Shown: in pieces, positions 29,801 through 40,907 of the stretch
Layout of the letters: each line of letters starts with the position of its first letter
How positions within the stretch are numbered: the first letter of the stretch is position 1
Source: Salvelinus alpinus
Lineage: Eukaryota; Chordata; Actinopteri; Salmoniformes; Salmonidae
Length of the DNA: 64,000 bases
Direction of reading: 5' to 3'
Assembly (NCBI RefSeq): GCF_045679555.1
Contig: NC_092122.1
Location: 16,469,565 to 16,533,564 of the forward strand
Notes under the pieces: generated by a model
What the model was told of the DNA's origin: nothing
The model's input: only the letters and a program-made list of their open reading frames with translations
Database searches by the model: none
Made by a program: the position numbers and the translations under genes

Positions 29801-31684
29801 AACAAATTTGGAAATTACATCATTTTATACGAATACAATTGCTCAGAGAAAGAGATGAACAAGTAATACTTTTTTCCCCAAAAATGTAGGGGTAAAATAT
29901 ATTGACACCGCTGTTTTCAATACCTCACCTTGCAAGGATAACAGCACTGAGCCTTTTTCTAAAATGTTTTATGAGTTGGTTCACCCGTAAGTGTGAATGT
30001 CTTTCCAGTTCTGCTGTTCTGATTTTCGTTGACGGCCCACTGATAAATCTCGCACAGGGTGCTGTGACTATGTGGTTACGCCTGTGGTTGTGACAACATC
30101 ATCCAGGATGTGAGCCTATCGTAGGTACATCTGAGAATGACACCTTCAATCCACAACATATACCAAAAACAAGGCAGGCCAGATCCTCACACAACATAAC
30201 TATTGTATTGTAACTGTTGTGACACTGCTTAGCTAATCTCCAAATAGGCAACTGGATGTTCTCACTGCTTGTGTATTACATATGGATTTTTCACTTTCTA
30301 CTCTCTTGCTCCCCTTCATTTGTGCAGCCTTCTGTCTACTTTTCTGGTCTCTCTGTCTGTCCATACCTTACATTACATTTACATTTAAGTCATTTAGCAG
30401 ACACTCTTATCCAGAGCGACTTACACATTGGAAAGTTCATACATATTCATCCTGAACCCACAACCCTGGCGTTGCAAGCGCCATGCTCTACCAACTGAGC
30501 CACACGGGACCAGGATGTATGTATGTATACCTCCTGAATTGTCACCTGTCTTTCTCACTGGTCTCTTGTCTCTCTCTGTTGAATCTTCCAACACATGAGA
30601 TGGTTTGTCAGGGTACAAGGGTAATTTGCACAAGGGTATACTGTATTCTCATCGTGACCGATACAAAGGTTAGACTGAAAAAGAAGCATGACTGCCACGT
30701 TGGGTTCTTTTCCTTTCGTTTAACATGTGATGTGGGGGGAAAAACGTAAGCAGCCAATTCCTAATGCCTGCTGCTTTCACAAGCATTAAATGTCAATGGC
30801 ATCCAATCTGTTCACTAGGGCCAATCCGAACATGCCTCACTAGCGACCATTTCACTTGCAGTGTAATTAGCCCTACATTTCAATTATATGTAGTAGTAAA
30901 GGAATTAGAGTCCATGAGAGAAATATCTATTTTTGAATGCTGTGCATACTGGCATGGCAAGAGTGGGTGTATACAATCAGCATGTTATCATGTTTGGTGT
31001 ATCATTTACATAGCCTTTACAACCTGGGTATGAAATTGAGGGCAAGATAACTGTTTTTACCATGTACAATAATAGCCTATTTTGAAATCCCAGACTAATT
31101 CCACGTAACTATTTTACTGTTGAAGACATATTGCTATGCTATGCTTCCCCTTTTCCAGCAACTAGTACAACTGTCTTCACCTCATCATATCCCAAACAAT
31201 AAGGATGTTTTACTCCATTGTTTGTTTTTGTTGATAATTGAGTCTTTGTAAACAAACAATGCCATTTCAAAATACAACTAGTTAACGTTAGTTCATGTCA
31301 TGGACTATCAGCCCGTGCATCCACAGTTCCATCTATGAATTTGAGAGTGGTTCAAATTTCTCCAGCCTCAATGTGAAGACTAACTGCAACAATAGGTAAC
31401 ATCTCCAAACATAGGAATGGTTAACAATTCATTAAGTTAGTGGAGTTGATATCTCTGATTCAAAGAAGGCGTATATATCTTCTTCATATAAAACAATAAG
31501 ACGCTAGCTAGAGTATGATTGGCTTTGAGCCAGCAACCTTGATGTAATCTAAAAGTTATACAAGTTCATCAAATGGCAATTTTATTTTAAAAGATTAAAA
31601 GCACGACTTACTTTCCAGTTGTGCTACAACTCCATCACAGACCAATACATATACAAATATGTACATTAGCCAGGAGGACATCAT
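20891..31684 (-). CDS. tm7sf3: transmembrane 7 superfamily member 3
   Basis: A seven-pass membrane protein reported in mammals to protect cells from stress-induced death. Twelve coding exons on the minus strand: 31612-31684, 29471-29625, 28313-28463, 27682-27802, 26293-26464, 25983-26160, 25354-25440, 24845-24925, 21840-21992, 21598-21695, 21259-21421 and 20891-21144. The frame closes at 561 aa (human 570). A signal peptide ([17 protein letters not shown]) is followed by a luminal domain with NxT/S sites and conserved [18 protein letters not shown]. Exons 7-12 hold the membrane helices ([40 protein letters not shown]). The cytoplasmic tail ends GERTPLLL. A Tc1 element and an intronic minisatellite lie in intron 8, the latter covering the exon 9 acceptor. 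Confidence 0.97.
21971..22165. repeat. 43-bp minisatellite covering tm7sf3 exon 9 acceptor
   Basis: Units start at 21971, 22014, 22057, 22100 and 22143, an exact 43-bp period with four complete copies and one partial. Each complete copy contains, on the minus strand, a pyrimidine run, CTGCAG, and the first bases of exon 9 (TCCGCCTGAC or a variant). The lowest copy holds the real exon start at 21992. Confidence 0.95.
22612..24186 (+). mobile_element. Tc1-like transposon, damaged, in tm7sf3 intron 8
   Basis: It is flanked by TA at 22610-22611 and 24187-24188. The ends pair as inverted repeats of over 60 bp (CAGTGAGGGAAAAAAGTATT and its counterpart). It lies opposite to the gene. A related but different family occurs at 49746-51349. 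Confidence 0.93.
22962..23978 (+). pseudogene. Tc1-like transposase, two frameshifts
   Basis: Reads [18 protein letters not shown] with the paired helix-turn-helix head, then [10 protein letters not shown] (first Asp). A frameshift falls near 23490, where frame 1 runs into the HPHRQTWSW stretch and frame 2 continues [24 protein letters not shown] (second Asp) and NPIENLW (Glu) remain, the DD34E set. A second frameshift falls near 23870 before the tail that ends in the TACTAA stop. The protein is therefore not functional as it stands. Confidence 0.9.
24537..24550. repeat. poly-G tract
   Basis: A homopolymer of about a dozen G in tm7sf3 intron 8. Its length is likely to be variable or mis-sequenced. 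Confidence 0.7.
28829..28988. repeat. 16-bp tandem repeat, 10 copies
   Basis: GTTAGGACTACTTTGA repeats head to tail with no visible variation over 160 bp in tm7sf3 intron 2. Perfect identity suggests recent expansion. Confidence 0.95.
29700..29990 (+). mobile_element. Tc1-like 5' end fragment
   Basis: It begins after TA with CAGTGGGTTTCCGAAATTAT, the style of a Tc1 inverted repeat, and continues with the AAAATGTAGGGGTAAAATAT segment. The far inverted repeat and transposase are missing. It lies in tm7sf3 intron 1, and the right border is approximate. Confidence 0.5.
30367..30511 (-). mobile_element. tRNA-derived SINE
   Basis: On the minus strand there is an A-box-like GCTCAGTTGGTAG (30488-30500) and a B-box-like GGGTTGTGGGTTC (30454-30466). 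These are followed by the body GTCGCTCTGGATAAGAGTG and an AAATGTAAATGTAATG tail. The same body occurs at 59565-59630. Family name is not assigned. It lies in tm7sf3 intron 1. Confidence 0.75.
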
Positions 31685-32755
31685 TTTCTTCAGGCCCACG
31701 ATCCTACTTCCTAGTCTGCTACATTCACTTGCAATACATTTGGTGAGATATTCAATAAAGGCTTTCCTGCGACAGGCCAGTGCAACATAGCGTGGCTACA
31801 AATTCGTTTTAATTGCTGTTGTTGCTTCCGCGGAACAACTCCAACCACGTCCTGTCGCTCAAACGTACTACGAATTTCAACTGCTGCAAGCAAGCCACTT
31901 CCTTTCTCCAGGAGACGTCAAATCAAACTGGGCAGGTCCCAGTCCCTAATCCTAGTGTACGTTCCAGAGCGCAGAGATTGTAACCTCGCACTGATTTTAA
32001 ATTTAATTAAATCACTGAACAAAACAGCAATTGGGTGATTATCATGAAACCAGTTTTAAACATATCTGTAGCAAATTCAGTTACAAAACCATGATGCATC
32101 TGCAAAAATCAACTATCATTCTAAGGACTAAGATGTATAGTTTTTGGCAAAGTGTATATTTTAATCCATGTTTAATTTTCGAAAGAATTTTGTACATTTT
32201 CATACCAAATTCTCATTACCCGAAATGCATCCAGACTAAATTCTCTGGTCCAAAATTGTATACAATTTTACTTTAGAAAAACCAATCTTATTTGAATAAA
32301 ACACAAAATATGTTGCTGTAGTTTGTCCATAAATCAAAAATGTAATACAAGTTGACATTTACATTAAACTATCATATTTAGTTTTATTAACCTATGATGC
32401 ATAATTCAGAGTAGTTAAGGTTAAATTAATTTATTCATTTAAATGCCTTCAGATAGAGGTTCTTATTCTCAATCACCCACTTTACCTCACTTGACCTTCT
32501 CACTACCAAACCGCTAAAACACTCAAATTGGAAAAAAGTCTGATATAATTTTATTATAATTTTATAATTTAATTTATTTTCAGTGTTATGTTTAACTCAG
32601 GTTTTTTCATTTGGCGAGAAATGTGAACAAAATATTAGAAATGTATTGGTTTATTACTTTTTTGGACTGTTACGATAATGAGAAATTTGTGAAAATGTTG
32701 GTAAAATGCACAATATCTGATTTAAAAAAACATAATAATAATTATGAAACAGATA
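31685..32755. other. tm7sf3 promoter side and AT-rich spacer
   Basis: The first 250 bp upstream of the tm7sf3 start codon are more GC-rich and should hold the promoter. No TATA box was assigned. The rest, from about 32000, is AT-rich with no recognised exon or repeat. Confidence 0.35.
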
Positions 32756-32918
32756 GAGTGCCCTCAGAAAGTATTCGCACCCCTTGACTTTTTCCACATT
32801 TGGTTGTATTGCAGCCTGAATTTAAAATTGATTAAAATGAGATTTATTTTGGTCTCTGGCCTACGCACAAAACCCCATAATTTCAAAGTGGAATGATATT
32901 TGAATGGTAGTGTATATA

Positions 32919-34350
32919 CAGTTGAAGTCGGAAGTTTACATATACTTGGGTTGGAGTCATTAAAACTTGTTTTCAACCACTCCACAAATTTCTTGTTAAC
33001 AAACATTTGTTTTGGCAAGTCGGTTAGGACATCTACTTTGTGCATGACACAAATCATTTTTCCAATAATTGTTTACAGACAGATTATTTCACTTATAATT
33101 CACTGTATAACAATTCCAGTGGTCAGAAGTTTGAATACACTAAGTTGACTGTGCAATTAAACAGCTTGGAAAATTCCAGAAAAAGATGTCATGGCTTTAG
33201 AAGCTTCTGATAGGCTAATTGACATCATTTGAGTCAATTGGAGATGTACCTGTGGATGTATTTCAAGGCCACCTTCAAACTCAGTGCCTTTTTGCTTGAC
33301 ATCATGGAAAAATCTGAAGAAATCAGCCAAGACCTCAGACAAAAACCTCCACAAGTCTGGTTCATCCCTGGGAGCAATTTCCAAACACCTGAAGGTACTA
33401 CGTTTATCTGTACAAACAATAGTATGCAAGTATAAACACCATGGGACCACTCAGCCGTCATACCGCTCCGGAAGGAGACGCGTTCTGTCTTCTAGCGATA
33501 AACGTACTTTGGTGCAAAAAGTGTGAATCATTCCCAGAACAACAGCAAAGGACCTTGTGAAGATCCTGGAGGAAACAGGTACAAAAGTATCTATATCCAC
33601 AGTAAAACGAGTCCTATATCGACATAACCTGAAAGGCCGCTCAGCAAAGAAGAAGCCACTGCTCCAAAACCGCCACAGAAAAGCCAGACTACAGTTTGCA
33701 ACTGCACATGGGGACAAAGATAGTACTTTTTGGAGAAGTGTCCTCTGGTCTGATGAAACAAAAATAGAACTGTTTAGCCATAATGACCATCGTTATGTTT
33801 GGAGGAAAAAGGGGGAGGCTTGCAAACCGAAGAACACCATCCCAACTGTGAAACACAGGGGTGGCAGCATCATGTTGTGGGGGTGCTTTGCTGCAGGAGG
33901 GACTGGTGCACTTCACAAAATAGATAGCATCATGAGGTAGGAAAATTATGTGGATATATTGAAGCAACATCTCAAGACATCAGTCAGGAAGTTAAAGCTT
34001 GGTCACAAATGGGTCTTCCAAATGGAGAATGTCCCCAAGCATACTTCCAAAGTTGTGGTAAAATGGCTTAAGGACAACAAAGTCAAGGTATTGGAGTGGC
34101 CATCACAAAGCCCTGACCTCAATCCTACAGAAAATTTGTGAGCAGAACTGAAAAAGCGTGTGGGAGCAAGGAGGCCTACAAACCTGACTCAGTTACACCA
34201 GCTCTTTCAGGAGGAATGGGCCAAAATTCACCCAACTTATTGTGGGAAGCTTGTGGAAGGCTACCTGAAACGTTTGACCCAAGTTAACCAATTTAAAGGC
34301 AATGCTACCAAATACTGGCTAAGGTGTATGTAAACTTCCGACTTCAACTG
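32919..34350 (+). mobile_element. Tc1-like transposon (CAGTTGAAGTCGGAAG family), nested
   Basis: Bounded by TA and by inverted ends CAGTTGAAGTCGGAAGTTTA and its counterpart ending CTTCCGACTTCAACTG. The same family occurs inverted at 60589-62191. The 5' inverted repeat region differs somewhat from the younger copy. Confidence 0.92.
33304..34332 (+). pseudogene. Tc1-like transposase, heavily damaged
   Basis: Begins MEKSEEISQD then breaks frame near 33340. [10 protein letters not shown] near 33750 keeps the first Asp. A stop interrupts after HKIDSIMR near 33940. At the second catalytic site the usual MDN reads MEN, so the Asp is Glu. The NPTENL block is followed by a stop where a Trp is expected. 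It cannot encode an active enzyme. Confidence 0.9.
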
Positions 34351-34356
34351 TATATA

Positions 34357-35945
34357 CACTACCTTTCAAAAGTTTGGGGTCACTTAGAAATGTCCTTGTT
34401 TTCCATGAAAACATGCATGAAATGAGTTGCAAAATGAATAGGAAATATAGTCAAGATGTTGAAAAGGTTATAAATAATGATTTTTAATTGACATAATAAT
34501 TGTCCTTCAAACTTTGCTTTCGTCAAAGAATCCTCCATTTGCAGCAATTACAGCCTTGCAGACCTTTGCCATTCTAGTTGTCAATTTGTTGAGGTAATCT
34601 GAAGAGATTTCACCCCATGCTTCCTGAAGCACATCCCACAAATTGGAATGACTTGATGGGCACTTCTTACGTACCATATGGTCAAGCTGCTCCCACAACA
34701 GCTCAATAGGGTTGAGATCTGGTGACTGTGCTGGCCATTCCATTATAGACAGAATACCAGCTGACTGCTTCTTCACTATATAGTTATTGCATAGTTTGGA
34801 GCTGTGCTTTGGGTCATTGTCCTGTTGTAGGAAGAAATTGGCTCCAATTAAGCGCCATCCACAGGGTATGGCATGGAGTTGAAAAATGGAGTGATAGCCT
34901 TCCTTCTTCAAGATCCATTTTACCCTGTACAAATCTCCCACTTGACCACCACCAAAGCACCCCCAGACCACCACATTGCCTCCACAATGCTTGACAGATG
35001 GCGTCAAGCACTCCTCCAGCTTCTTTCCATTTTTTCTGCATCTCAAGAATGTTCTTGTTTATGATCCTGACACCTCAAACTTAGATTAATCCGTCCATCA
35101 CACTTTTTTCCAATCTTCCTCTGTCCAGTGTCTGTGTTCTTTGGCCCATCTTAATCTTTTCTTTTTATTGGCCAGTCTGAGATATGGCTTTTTCTTTGCA
35201 ACTTTACCTAGAAGGCCAGCATCCCAGAGTCGCCTCTTCACTGTTGATGTTGAGACTGGTGTTTTGCGGGTACTATTTAATGAAGCTGCCAGTTGAGGAC
35301 TTGTGAGGCATCTGTTTCTCAAACTAGACACTCTAATGTAATTCTAATGTACTTGTCCTCTTGTGCACCGGGGCCTCCCACTCCTCTTTTTATTCTGGTT
35401 AGAGCTAGTTGTACACAGCGTTGTACGAGATCTTCAGTTTCTTGGCAATTTCTTACATGGAATAGCCTTCATTTCTCAGAACAAGAATAGACTGATGAGT
35501 TTCAGAAGAAAGTTGTTTGTTTCTGCCCATTTTGAGCCTGTAATCAAACCCACAAATGCTGATGCTCCAGATACTCAACTAGTCTAAAGAAGGCCAGTTT
35601 TATTGCTTCTTAAATCAGGACAAAAGTTTTCATATGTGCTAACATAATTGCAAAAAAGGGTTTTCTAATGATCAATTAGGCTTTTAAAATTATAAACTTG
35701 GATTAGCTAAAACAACGTGCCATTGGAACACAGGAGTGACGATTGCTGATAATAGACCTCTGTTCGCCTATGTAGATATTCCATAAAAAATCTGCCGTTT
35801 CCAGGTTACAATAGTCATTTAAAACATTAACAATGTCTACACTGTATTTCTGATCAATTTGATGTTATTTTAATGGACAAAAAAATTGCTTTTCTTTCAA
35901 AAACAAGGATAATTCTAAGTGACCCCAAACTTTTGAACGGTAGTG
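34357..35945 (-). mobile_element. Tc1-like transposon (CACTACCGTTCAAAAGTTTG family), nested
   Basis: Inverted ends CACTACCTTTCAAAAGTTTG and CAAACTTTTGAACGGTAGTG lie between TA dinucleotides. It starts six bases (TATATA) after the preceding Tc1 element. Confidence 0.92.
34507..35540 (-). pseudogene. Tc1-like transposase, degenerate
   Basis: The C-terminal part (34507-35046) is open and carries QQDNDPKHSS (second Asp) and NPIELLWEQ (Glu). The N-terminal DNA-binding part is open at 35098-35331 (SSLRNRCLTSPQLAASLN). Between them the first catalytic block has stops and a lost Asp, and the extreme N-terminus beyond 35331 is broken. Confidence 0.85.
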
Positions 35946-36659
35946 TATATATATTTTTTAACAAATTAATTACAAATGAAAAGCTGAAATGTCTTGAGTC
36001 AATAAGTATTCAACCCCTTTTTTATGGCAAGCCCAAATAAGTTCAGGAGTAAAAATGTGCTTAACAAGTCACATAATAATTTGCATGGACTCATTCTGTG
36101 TGCAATAATAGTGTTTAACATGATATTTGAAGGTAAGGTAACACTTTTTTAAATTCACGCTGTAAAACAATAACATGTGGAATAAGTCAAGGGGTATGAA
36201 TACTTTCTGAAGGCACTGTAAGTACATATCCTAACCTCAGTGATCCAAGAGGAAATTTAGCAGACAATTACCCTTGAGAATATTGGGGTCAAATGTGACC
36301 CAGCTACAGTTTATGGGGAAAAGAAGTAAAATTATTTGTGTAAAATATTATTTTGTGCAATATGTTTGAATTCTTGGAGTATGATAAATATGAGTTTGTA
36401 TTTCACATTTTTCTGTCACAATTTTAGTCCTGTTTCACCACCAATTCAAGCCACCAGGAGGCCTGAGTGTAACGCATATAGAACCTTACAATTGGGAGTT
36501 TCATTGACTGCCCTGTAAATTTGTTTCAGTTGTGTTGATTCAGACAGTCTGTTGTTACACTATGGAAGTTTGCAAGATTATTATATGGTTATCACGGTCA
36601 TATTCATTAGGACATGCATACCATAGCAAATGTGGATGGCTTGAATCTCATCACTTTTA

Positions 36660-36740
36660 AGAAATGGCACTGGGTATTACATTTACATAACATTTGATTT
36701 GTTTAGCAGACAATCTTATTTGCGATTTACAGTTAGTGCA
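36660..36740 (+). repeat. SINE-body fragment
   Basis: TTACATTTACATAACATTTG then TTTAGCAGACAATCTTATTT resembles the tail-body block of the SINE at 30367-30511 in inverted form. It is diverged and lacks the tRNA head. Confidence 0.45.
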
Positions 36741-36854
36741 CTCATCTTAAAGGGGTAATCTTCTACATCCATAGAAAATATTTAATTGCTACATCAATTT
36801 TTGGACTTTTAAATTAATGATATGTACCTATTGATTCTTGAAGAATATAATTTA

Positions 36855-38160
36855 TACACTGAGTGTTCAATCCTGAATTCAAATTTTAGCAAATTTGTTG
36901 AAAATGAAATTCAGAAATATCTCATTTACATAAGTATTCAAACCCCTGAGTCCCCCCCTTGCAGAAGCATGTTTGGCAGCGATTACACCTGTGTCTTTCT
37001 GGGTAAGTCTCTAAGAGCGTTCCACAACTGGATTGTGATTTATTTTCAAAAATCTTCAAGCTCTGTCAAATTGGTTGTTGATCATTGCTAGACAAACATT
37101 TTCAGGTCAAGCCATAGACTTTCAACTAGATTTAAGTCAAACTGTAACTCAGCCACTCAGGAACATTCACCGTCTTCTTGGAATGCAACTCCAGTGTAGA
37201 TTGGGCTTGTTCTAGGTTATTGTCCTGCTGAAAGGTGCATTCATCTCCCAGTCTCTCGTGGAAAGCAGACTGAACCAGGATGTCCTCTAGGATTTTGCCT
37301 GTGCTTAGCTCCGTTAGTTTTTTATCCTGAAAAACTCCCCTGTCCGTAAGGATTTCAAGCGTACCCATAACGTGATGCAGCCACCACTATGCTTGAAAAT
37401 ATGAATGGTGGTACTCAGTAATGTGTAACATTTTGTATTCAGGACAAAAATGTAATTGCCACATTTCTTGCAGAATTACTTTAGTGCATTTTTGCAAAGA
37501 GGATGCATGTTTTGGAATATTTTTATTCTGTACAGGCTTCCTTCTTTTCACTGTAATTTAGGTTAGTATTGTGGAGTAACTACAATGTTGTTGATCCATC
37601 CACAGTGTTCTATCACAGCCATTAAATTCTGTAACTGTTTTAAAGTCACCATTGGGCTCATGGTAAAATCCAACAACTGAGTTAGGAAGGCCTGTATCTT
37701 TGTAGTGACTGGGATTGTTGATACACCATCCAAAGTGTAATTTATAACTTCACCATGCTCAAAGGGATATATATATTTTTTTTCTGTACAGGTATCCTTC
37801 TTTTCACTCTGTTATTTAGTATTGTGGAGTAACTACAATATTGTTGATCTATCCTCAGTTTTCTCCTATCACACAGAGATGAGGTAGTCAATCAAATATC
37901 ATGTTAAACACTGTTATTGTACACAGAGTGAGTCCATGCAACTTATGTGACTTTTTAAGCACATTTCTACTCCTGAACTTATTTATGCTTACCATAACAA
38001 AGAGGTTGAATACTTATTGACTCAAGACATTTCAGCTTTTCAGTTAAAACATAATTCCACTTTGACATCATGGGGTATTGTTTGTAGGCTAGTTACCAAC
38101 AAAAATCTATATTTAATACATTTTAAATTCAGGCTGTAATGCAAGACAAATTATATTAAA
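36855..38160 (-). mobile_element. old Tc1-like relic
   Basis: The left part carries ACATAAGTATTCAAACCCCT. The right part, 37880-38050, is an inverted copy of the 35960-36120 segment of the nest host (TTGAATACTTATTGACTCAA), so both belong to one family in opposite orientations. On the minus strand 37132-37368 gives a decayed transposase piece with FQQDNNLEQAQ. Stops and indels are frequent. Borders are approximate. Confidence 0.65.
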
Positions 38161-38220
38161 AAAAAAGTTGTATTAGATATAATTACTGGGAAAACAATAG
38201 GTACATAACACATACACAGA

Positions 38221-38765
38221 GACATCTAGAGCAGGGATCTTTAACCTTTTCATGCCCAGCGACGCCCACCCCATCATATGTTAGCAACACATTTTTTCAC
38301 GTCTTATCAGGTGAATGTTAATGGAAAGGAGAAGTAATAAACATATTAAAATGAATGGATTTGGTAGACCTGCTCTTTCCATGACAGACTGACCAGGTGA
38401 AAGCTATGATGCCTTACTGACAGATTTTTAAGCCTTTAGACAATTGAGACATGGATTGTGTATGTTTGCCATTCAGATGGTGAATGGGCAAGACAAAATA
38501 TTTAAGTGCCTTTGAACAGGGTATGGTAGTAGGTGCCAGGCGCACCGGTTTGAGTGTTAAGAACTGCAACGCTGCTGGGTTTTTCATGCTCAAGAGTTTC
38601 CTGTGTGTATCAAGAATGGTTCACCATCCAAAGGACATCCAGCCAAGTTGACAACTGTGGGAAGCATTGGAGTCAACATCCCTGTGGAACACTTGACACC
38701 TTGTAGTGCATGAGGCTGAGGCTGTTCTGAGGGCAAAGGGGGGTGAAACTCAATATTAGGAAGGT
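38221..38765 (+). mobile_element. Tc1-like relic, N-terminal transposase part
   Basis: ATGGGCAAGACAAAATATTT at about 38494 begins a decayed transposase head reading like GKTKYLSAFEQGMVVGARRT in one frame. A C-terminal remnant follows near 38700 and the central catalytic part is deleted. It probably belongs to the same lineage as the fragment at 6368-6690. Confidence 0.55.
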
Positions 38766-39529
38766 GTTTGTTTTTAACACTGAGCTTAGTTCAACTGTCC
38801 TACCCCATCAGAATCCAAAATACAAGCTCGTTTTACTCCAATGTTTGTAAACCAAGTAAATGTAAACACCATTTAACCTCAAACCATGGTTAAAACTATA
38901 ATTTGTATATTACAGATGGTCACTCCTTGCAACCATTGCTCTATGGATTTCAGTGGGTACATTTCTCCAGCCCCAGTAGTCAGCTTTTTACCAAAACAGG
39001 GAGGACAATTTGTTATCGTTTCAACTGCTGATTGCTGCTTTAAGGTCCCCAGCTAAGACAACCAACCATCACAATGTTCCTCAATAAAGCAGCCATCACT
39101 GAGCTGATCAAGTAAATGAAGTGGTAACCAAGGACTATAGTGGAAATGATATGAATCCATACTGAACTAAGTATATGGCTCTAATCTGACTGCACAGATC
39201 TCAACTTTCAATGACCTTCTAGTACTTCAGCTGCACATCTACTCATACCTTTTTCACACTACTGAGCCAAACCCTAGGATTATTCTAGGCCAAGCCACGC
39301 TCTACTGTGCCAGCCTGGTTACGCATCCATTGTAGTTGCTAAAACTATGCTGGAAAGGACAATGTGAAAGCTAGCGCAGTATGGTTTGGGTTAGCACAAG
39401 AGTGTGAAAAGGGTATGAGTATGCTTAGTTCCTGGAAATTAAGTCAATATCATTTCCACTGACTTCAAATGTTACTGTCAATTATGAAGCGCAGACATGT
39501 TTTGCAGGAAGTCTGGCAACGTTTGGCCT
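38766..39529. other. intergenic, nothing recognised
   Basis: No exon, SINE or transposon end was recognised in this stretch between the Tc1 relics and the probable gas2l3 3' end. Confidence 0.35.
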
Positions 39530-39535
39530 TTTATT
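39530..39535 (-). terminator. candidate polyadenylation signal of gas2l3
   Basis: AATAAA on the minus strand about 1.37 kb past the stop codon. The interval 39536-40907 shows no other feature and is best read as 3' UTR. Confidence 0.45.
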
Positions 39536-40907
39536 GGACAATGTAACAAAGGTAGATCAGACAACACAAATCAACAGAATCAACATTCAAATTGACAAAC
39601 ACACCAAGAGGTTTTAATAAAGTGCTGACCAAGAAAACAGATAAAGTAACTTAGACATGAAGCCCACATAGAAAAGTAAAAATATGATCAATAAAAAGAG
39701 AATCAAATTAAAATCTACCTCACGATAACTTCCCCCTCCGTAAAATTATTAAGGGCTTCGCTTGTCCCTTAGTTGCAATCGCCTACTACGTGTTCAAAGG
39801 ATGTGTTACAGGCATATTATTATCAGTAGTAATTCATTTGAGATTTGACCATGTAATAATTTTTTAAAAATCAGTCAGAGTGCTTGTACTTTGTGCAATT
39901 CTCATTTGTAAAAACAAATATTAAAACCCTAGTTTCTAGTACATTCTAAAGCCACTCAGCAACAACAGTCATTTCTAAAGGCACACGAGAAACATTCCAA
40001 CAGTGCTTAATTTGACCTCTAAAATGGAAAACACCCCATTCATCATCCAGTCTGTGACAAAGAAAAACAAACGTCTATATTCAATCAAACCTCCATCAAT
40101 GAAATGCTTATCCACACAGAGGACAAACATTCAGTCCAGTTATACTTTCTGTCAAACATGTGAAACTTTGGTTACAGTAACCTGCTTGTAATGAATATTA
40201 AAAACTCAAAAAGCAAATGTTCAAAGTGTGCTGCCTTACTTAGCTCTGCACAGAAATGACCCTTTCTGAAAAGAAAATGTCAACGTTAAAAAGTCAAACA
40301 TTTATATGCAGAGAAATAATATGTATCAGATCAGATGGACAAAGATAGAGCCCTCTCTAGGGAACCTCAAGACATACGAATAGATGTTAGAAAGCTTTCA
40401 AAAACACTCAAATGATGGAAAAGGGATACGAAACAAAAGGCTGGTGATGGGATGTTGGTTTACAACACTTCCATTGAGTGTTTCTGTGTTAGGCTAAAGA
40501 CTGAATTGAGCTGACCTCAGATAAAATCAGTATCATTCACTTCTCAACCCATTCAAAGACTGTATAAAAATGTACTTCTTGTAAAATGCTATTGAAGCAT
40601 GAGCTTTTGACAACAGGACAATAAAAGGAGACAAAGTAACATAAAAAAAATCTAACCAACTGAGAAACATAAATGTAAAATTGGTAGCGGTGCAAATGGC
40701 GTTTTGAAAGTTACACACTAGCTTGTGTCTTGACAGTTGCTGCATCTGTAACCGGTTGGGTATATATTTGTGTGGACATTGGTGTTCTGCAGAATTCTGG
40801 TTGGGGACTTTTTCAGACAAATACCATGATGGAAGCATTAATGTTCAGTAAGACAGTACAGTCCCTCCCCGTCACGTTACTACGTCCCCCAACTACGTCT
40901 CACGTCT

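Larger units (their letters stand above)
32756..36218 (+). mobile_element. old Tc1-like element hosting two nested Tc1 elements
   Basis: The ends GAGTGCCCTCAGAAAGTATT (32756) and AATACTTTCTGAAGGCACTG (to 36218) are inverted repeats flanked by TA. Host sequence is present only as 32756-32918 and 35946-36218. The second part carries the family's GAAATGTCTTGAGTCAATAA segment. The transposase gene is deleted, so this was a short non-autonomous derivative before two other Tc1 elements landed in it. Confidence 0.8.

Noticed and set aside
30367-30511. Functional tRNA gene
   Set aside because: A- and B-boxes are present, but the cloverleaf does not close and a SINE body follows, so it is a tRNA-derived SINE.
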